DNA of 18,000 nucleotides from an uncultured Eggerthellaceae bacterium (GTDB taxonomy: Bacteria > Actinomycetota > Coriobacteriia > Coriobacteriales > Eggerthellaceae). Both the position numbers and the translations under genes were made by a program. The stretch is from assembly GCA_910588095.1 (NCBI GenBank), contig CAJUQH010000025.1:1-18000 (forward strand), given 5' to 3'. Below the pieces are notes generated by a model, which was not told the DNA's origin, searched no databases, and was given only the letters and a program-made list of their open reading frames with translations. Shown here in pieces: positions 14,997-18,000 of the stretch (its first letter is position 1; every line of letters starts with the position of its first letter).

Positions 14997-15809
14997 CTAG
15001 ATCCGAACCAGGTAATCGTCGGCCGCAGGGCCGCCTGTGGGCTTGCCTACAGCGATGTACCGCTTCTTCCCAGACGATGCGCCGGTGTAGCGCCCCCACA
15101 CCCAGCCGTCGGCGATCTTGTACCAGTCATCCAGCCGCACCGTGTCGCCGATGTTGTAGCTCACGTTCGGCACGATGTTGTTGCCAAGACGGGGCGACGT
15201 CCTGACGTTCAAGCCGTTCACCGTGCAGCGATACGTGCCACCGAAGCCGGTTCTGGCATCCGTGCTCGGGTTCGCTGGTGGCGTGCTTGGAGTGCTTGGC
15301 GCGATAGCGAAAACATCAAGGATGCCGCTTGCTAGCTCGTCCAAGCCTGCATCGAACTTGGCCATGTCATCGGCGTGTGTCACGAAGCAGCACTCGAGCA
15401 GGCGGTAGGGGTAATCCTTCGCAGCCGCGCGGTCAGCATTGCTGAGCTGCTGGTGCGTCAGGCGCTCGGCGCGACCCGGGAACATATTAGCGATGAAATC
15501 CGCCAGCGCGCTGTCGCGCGCGTCAGGATCGAACCCCGGCTTGATGATGACATGGCCTCCATGAGGCTCTGCCGAGGGATAGCTGTCCAAGTGCAGCTCG
15601 AGGATTTCGCTGCGCGCCGGCAGCGATAGGCGGCTTATGCCGCCATCGCGGAACCAGTTGCGCGAGGTGTCCAGCACCTCGACCGCATCACCCCCTTTGG
15701 CCTTGATCGCCTTGGCGAGCTCGCGAACGCGCTCCGCCTCGTTGTAACCGCAGCCGATGGCGCCAGGGTCGCCAGCGCCATGGCCGCAGATGATGTAGAG
15801 CTTGGCCAT
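14997..15809 (-). CDS. N-acetylmuramoyl-L-alanine amidase endolysin with SH3 domain
   Basis: A 270-residue phage-type lysin that cuts the bond between N-acetylmuramic acid and L-alanine in peptidoglycan. It belongs to the zinc-dependent Amidase_3 family: H10 (IICGHGAGDPG), E24 (GYNEAERV) and H73 (ELHLDSYPS) fit the metal site and E139 (LLECCFV) the catalytic glutamate. A Pro/Ser/Thr linker (about 170-185) leads to a bacterial SH3 cell-wall-binding domain (about 190-256, GLNVRTSPRLGNNIV then WYKIADGWVWGRY). There is no signal peptide, as expected for a holin-dependent lysin. The ATG at 15809 has GGAAGG about 6 bases upstream; a longer frame to 15866 would overlap the previous gene. A protein-like tail continues in another frame after its stop. 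Confidence 0.92.
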   Translation of the reverse strand: MAKLYIICGHGAGDPGAIGCGYNEAERVRELAKAIKAKGGDAVEVLDTSRNWFRDGGISRLSLPARSEILELHLDSYPSAEPHGGHVIIKPGFDPDARDSALADFIANMFPGRAERLTHQQLSNADRAAAKDYPYRLLECCFVTHADDMAKFDAGLDELASGILDVFAIAPSTPSTPPANPSTDARTGFGGTYRCTVNGLNVRTSPRLGNNIVPNVSYNIGDTVRLDDWYKIADGWVWGRYTGASSGKKRYIAVGKPTGGPAADDYLVRI

Positions 15810-15828
15810 GATGCCCTTCCTTTCGATG

Positions 15829-16092
15829 CTAGATGAGCCAGTATTCTTCGGGCAGTCCCTCGTCAACGACCGTCACGCCATCGACCGTGTAGGTGCCGAT
15901 GCCGCTCTGGCGCGCCCATGCCTTTTCCTGGGGCGTGAGCAGAGAGCGGTCAACCCATGGGGTGGTAAGGCGCCAAGCAGCCGGCGCATGGGGCGGCGCA
16001 TGGGCGATGCGGTGCGCGCGCAGCCCCGCCAGGGCCGCTATGGCCACCAGCAAGGCAAGCACGCAAAGCAGGCCCTTAATCGTCTGCCGCAT
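15829..16092 (-). CDS. Small membrane-anchored protein of the lysis module
   Basis: An 87-residue protein with one N-terminal hydrophobic segment (about 7-24, GLLCVLALLVAIAALAGL) and an external-looking tail of about 60 residues ending in GLPEEYWLI. It overlaps the end of the holin gene by 17 bases and stops 19 bases before the amidase start, so it sits within the lysis operon. Only a weak ribosome site (GAAG) precedes its ATG, consistent with translational coupling to the holin gene. I do not recognise the family. Its position and topology would suit a second holin component, an antiholin or a spanin-like factor, but nothing in the sequence decides this. Confidence 0.7.
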   Translation of the reverse strand: MRQTIKGLLCVLALLVAIAALAGLRAHRIAHAPPHAPAAWRLTTPWVDRSLLTPQEKAWARQSGIGTYTVDGVTVVDEGLPEEYWLI

Positions 16093-16483
16093 GATTCTTC
16101 ACCGCGTGCTTCGCACGTGCTGTTACGTTTTCCGCCTTGGCATCGAGGGCGATGTTGTTGGCCTCGGCTACCGGGTCGTCGGCGTCCTTGGGCAGCTTGA
16201 GCGCCAGCAGGGCTTCGAGCCAATTAGAAGTGACGCCCACGCTCTTAAAAGCCGCATACGCTACCTGCACGGCGCCTATGGCCGTGATGATGCACGTCAC
16301 CCACTCAAGGGGCGTGGTCGGGATGCCGCCCACGAGGGCGCACACGACGCCTGCGACGAGCGACACGCCGAGGGCCAGCCATCGGGCCGCGTTGCCCGTC
16401 ATGGCCTCGGTCTTGATGAGCTGCACCACATACGGCACGACCAGCGCCGTGACGATGAGCGCGATTGCTTCGATTCCTGTCAT
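16076..16483 (-). CDS. Phage holin-like membrane protein
   Basis: A 135-residue protein with three predicted membrane segments (about 4-23, 34-52 and 59-79) and a charged cytoplasmic C-terminus with Lys, Asp and Ala (about 95-135). The size, topology and place one gene before the amidase fit a holin that opens the membrane and releases the endolysin. I recognise no exact holin family, so the assignment rests on topology and context. The ATG at 16483 has AGGAG four bases upstream. It starts 13 bases after the stop of the preceding TM/coiled-coil gene. Confidence 0.75.
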   Translation of the reverse strand: MTGIEAIALIVTALVVPYVVQLIKTEAMTGNAARWLALGVSLVAGVVCALVGGIPTTPLEWVTCIITAIGAVQVAYAAFKSVGVTSNWLEALLALKLPKDADDPVAEANNIALDAKAENVTARAKHAVKNHAADD

Positions 16484-16496
16484 GGTTCTCCTATTC

Positions 16497-16907
16497 CTAT
16501 CTCTTGGTAACTATCTCGCTGTGGATCTCATCCACCTTTTCAGCCATCCCTTCCATGCGCTCGCCCATCCGGCGGCTTCGGTCTTGGGATGCTTCGAGGC
16601 GGCTGTCCATCACCGCCATCTGGGCCGTCATGGCATTCATCGCCACAGTTGACCTTTCCTGGGCATCCACCTGGCGCGCAGAGATGGCCGTGTTCTCCCG
16701 CTCGCGCTCATCGCGCATCCGCGCCTCATCGGCCTTTCGCTTCTCGCGCTCTTGCGCGATGTCGAGCTGCTTGAGCTTGTAGTCCCGCACCATGGGCACG
16801 ACCTTGATGACCACTCCGGCAAAGATAACGAGGGCGCCTATGGCGAACAGCCACTCCGGGCCGCTGCCTGCCAGCCCGTCCACGGCATGCACCGCTGCCT
16901 CATCCAT
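16497..16907 (-). CDS. Single-TM coiled-coil protein, first gene of the lysis module
   Basis: A 136-residue protein with a short N-terminus, one membrane segment (about 19-37, WLFAIGALVIFAGVVIKVV) and a long charged helix (about 42-132) full of Arg, Glu, Lys and Met heptads that should form a coiled coil. Proteins of this form, such as the XhlA type, are common beside holins and in phage tail-tip to lysis junctions. The start at 16907 is chosen because GGAGG lies 8 bases upstream; GTG at 16916 and ATG at 16913 are in frame but too close to that site. The divergent integrase starts 79 bases away, so both promoters must lie in that short gap. Confidence 0.75.
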   Translation of the reverse strand: MDEAAVHAVDGLAGSGPEWLFAIGALVIFAGVVIKVVPMVRDYKLKQLDIAQEREKRKADEARMRDERERENTAISARQVDAQERSTVAMNAMTAQMAVMDSRLEASQDRSRRMGERMEGMAEKVDEIHSEIVTKR

Positions 16908-16986
16908 TCGCATCACCTCCCCTCTTTGGCTGCTAGGGTTTTCCCACTACCGAAAAGGCCCGCATAGGGGCCGGAAAGGACGAACC

Positions 16987-17985
16987 ATGGAGATCACCGC
17001 AGAGCAGGCCACGGCGCTGACCATCGCCGAGATGACGACCGACCACTACCTGCCCGCCAAGCGCAAGCGCGGCCGCAGGCCAAACACCCTCTACGGCTAC
17101 GAGAGCTCGCTCAACCTCCATGCGCTGCCCCGCTTCGGCGGCCTCACCCTGGACGAGCTCACGCGCGATGCGGTGCAGGACTGGGTGGACGAGCTGGCCG
17201 GAACCGGCGCCGGCCCGGGAGGTGCCGAGAAGGCGTACAAGTGCCTGCGGCAGGTCATACGGTGGGCCATCGACCACTGGGGGCTGTACCTGGCAGACCC
17301 CACGCGCGGCATCGAGCTGCCGCGCAAGCCCGTCTACAAGCCCGAGACGCTGACCGAGCGCCGCCTCAAGCGCCTGATACGCGGCATGGTGGGCTGCGCC
17401 TACGAGGCGACGGCCATCATCCAGTGCTCGCTTGGCCTGCGCCCGAGCGAGAACTACTGCCTGCGCTGGGAGCGCATCGACTGGCGTACCGGCCACGTGC
17501 CCATCGAGAGGTCCTTGGGCGAGATACCCGAGCTTGTATACGAGGATGGCACCAAGACGCCCAAGAGCGAGCGGGGCTGCTACCTGCCGCCCTGGGCGCT
17601 CGACCGCCTGCACGCCTTATGGGTGGGCCTGGGCCGGCCACGAGGCCGCATCATAGGCGATGCCAAGCCGTCACAGGTCGCCCGCAAGCTCAAGGCATGG
17701 GCCGAGCAGCACAAGCTGCCCTGGGTCGGCATGAAGAACCTGCGCCACACCTGGGGCACCATCGCTGCCAAGACCAACCCCATCGAGGCGGTGTCAGCAA
17801 TGATGGGGCACTCGTCCATCCAGACCACCTACCGCTACTACTACAGCTTGACCCAGGCTGTCATGCGGCGCGTGCAGCGCAAGGTGGCGCGCTCCATACT
17901 CGGCAAAACCTGCGATGACATGTACAAGGGCATTGTGATGCCGATTGCGCAGCCGCCAGCAGAAGCATTGCCGATGGCTGCTTAG
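16987..17985 (+). CDS. int: Tyrosine-type site-specific recombinase (phage integrase)
   Basis: A 332-residue integrase. The N-terminal part (about 8-105) contains a SAM-like core-binding domain (NTLYGYESSLNLHALPRFG then LTRDAVQDWVDELAG). The catalytic domain (about 120-300) has the full set: R152 in SLGLRPSENYCLRW, K193 in TPKSERG, K250 and R253 in KNLRHTWGT (Lys in place of the usual first His), H275 in MMGHSS, and nucleophile Y284 in TTYRYYY. All residues needed for strand exchange are present. The ATG at 16987 has AAAGGA six bases upstream; upstream frame sequence is not protein-like. It should recombine at the tRNA-Lys site. No excisionase gene is visible in the window. Confidence 0.94.
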   Translation: MEITAEQATALTIAEMTTDHYLPAKRKRGRRPNTLYGYESSLNLHALPRFGGLTLDELTRDAVQDWVDELAGTGAGPGGAEKAYKCLRQVIRWAIDHWGLYLADPTRGIELPRKPVYKPETLTERRLKRLIRGMVGCAYEATAIIQCSLGLRPSENYCLRWERIDWRTGHVPIERSLGEIPELVYEDGTKTPKSERGCYLPPWALDRLHALWVGLGRPRGRIIGDAKPSQVARKLKAWAEQHKLPWVGMKNLRHTWGTIAAKTNPIEAVSAMMGHSSIQTTYRYYYSLTQAVMRRVQRKVARSILGKTCDDMYKGIVMPIAQPPAEALPMAA

Positions 17986-18000
17986 CATTCCAAATCCCAA

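Larger units (their letters stand above)
13925..18000. mobile_element. Phage-derived integrative element in tRNA-Lys, right end not in window
   Basis: The left boundary is the break in tRNA-Lys. Inside are candidate integrase arm sites, hicAB, a four-gene leftward lysis module and a rightward tyrosine integrase ending at 17985. No terminase, capsid, portal, tail or replication gene is present in the visible 4.1 kb. If the second attachment site lies soon after the integrase, this is a minimal element or a collapsed prophage; if not, it is the left end of a larger prophage. The intact tRNA-Lys should lie at the other end. Confidence 0.65.

Overview
The window is high-GC bacterial DNA that looks like a chromosome of an actinobacterium of the class Coriobacteriia, most likely family Eggerthellaceae. 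The reasons are the GC-rich codon use, the Lys/Ala-rich tail on the primary sigma factor, the DUF512 - der - plsY - gpsA gene order, and a secreted repeat protein of a type common in these gut anaerobes. The taxonomic call is inference from gene content; no rRNA is present. Nearly all host genes lie on the minus strand.

Layout. (1) 1-3400: a two-gene cassette (a DUF5674 protein and a small helical partner) with an operator-like palindrome on its promoter, then a large secreted protein with InlB-type repeats and a DUF6273-like C-terminus. No gene is supported in 1-133 or 804-981. (2) 3400-4091: a gene-free stretch with a possible leader for the surface gene and, on the minus strand, a candidate small RNA of about 220 nt. 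It has its own promoter, four stem-loops and two pyrimidine-rich loops. (3) 4092-8920: a tight housekeeping operon read as DUF512 protein, der, plsY, gpsA. (4) 8945-11926: tRNA-Asn with promoter and terminator, then a lower-GC accessory patch holding a truncated PLD-type helicase, a 62-residue unknown protein and a hipBA toxin-antitoxin operon. (5) 11927-13854: rpoD with promoter and terminator, and tRNA-Gln. (6) 13884-18000: an integrated element that begins inside a broken tRNA-Lys gene. It carries candidate integrase arm sites, hicAB, a leftward phage lysis cassette (TM/coiled-coil protein, holin, small membrane protein, amidase) and a rightward tyrosine integrase. Its right end is outside the window.

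How it works together. The core operon joins ribosome assembly (Der) to the first steps of phospholipid synthesis (GpsA makes glycerol-3-phosphate, PlsY acylates it). Two tRNA loci flank or receive foreign DNA: the patch beside tRNA-Asn contains defence and toxin-antitoxin debris, and tRNA-Lys is the probable attachment site of the phage-derived element. Three small regulatory cassettes of toxin-antitoxin type or appearance (DUF5674 pair, hipBA, hicAB) each have a palindrome on or beside the promoter, which suggests autoregulation. The items most likely to be undescribed are the small RNA at 3740-3993, the DUF5674 pair, and the short integrative element whose visible cargo is only lysis genes and a toxin-antitoxin pair.
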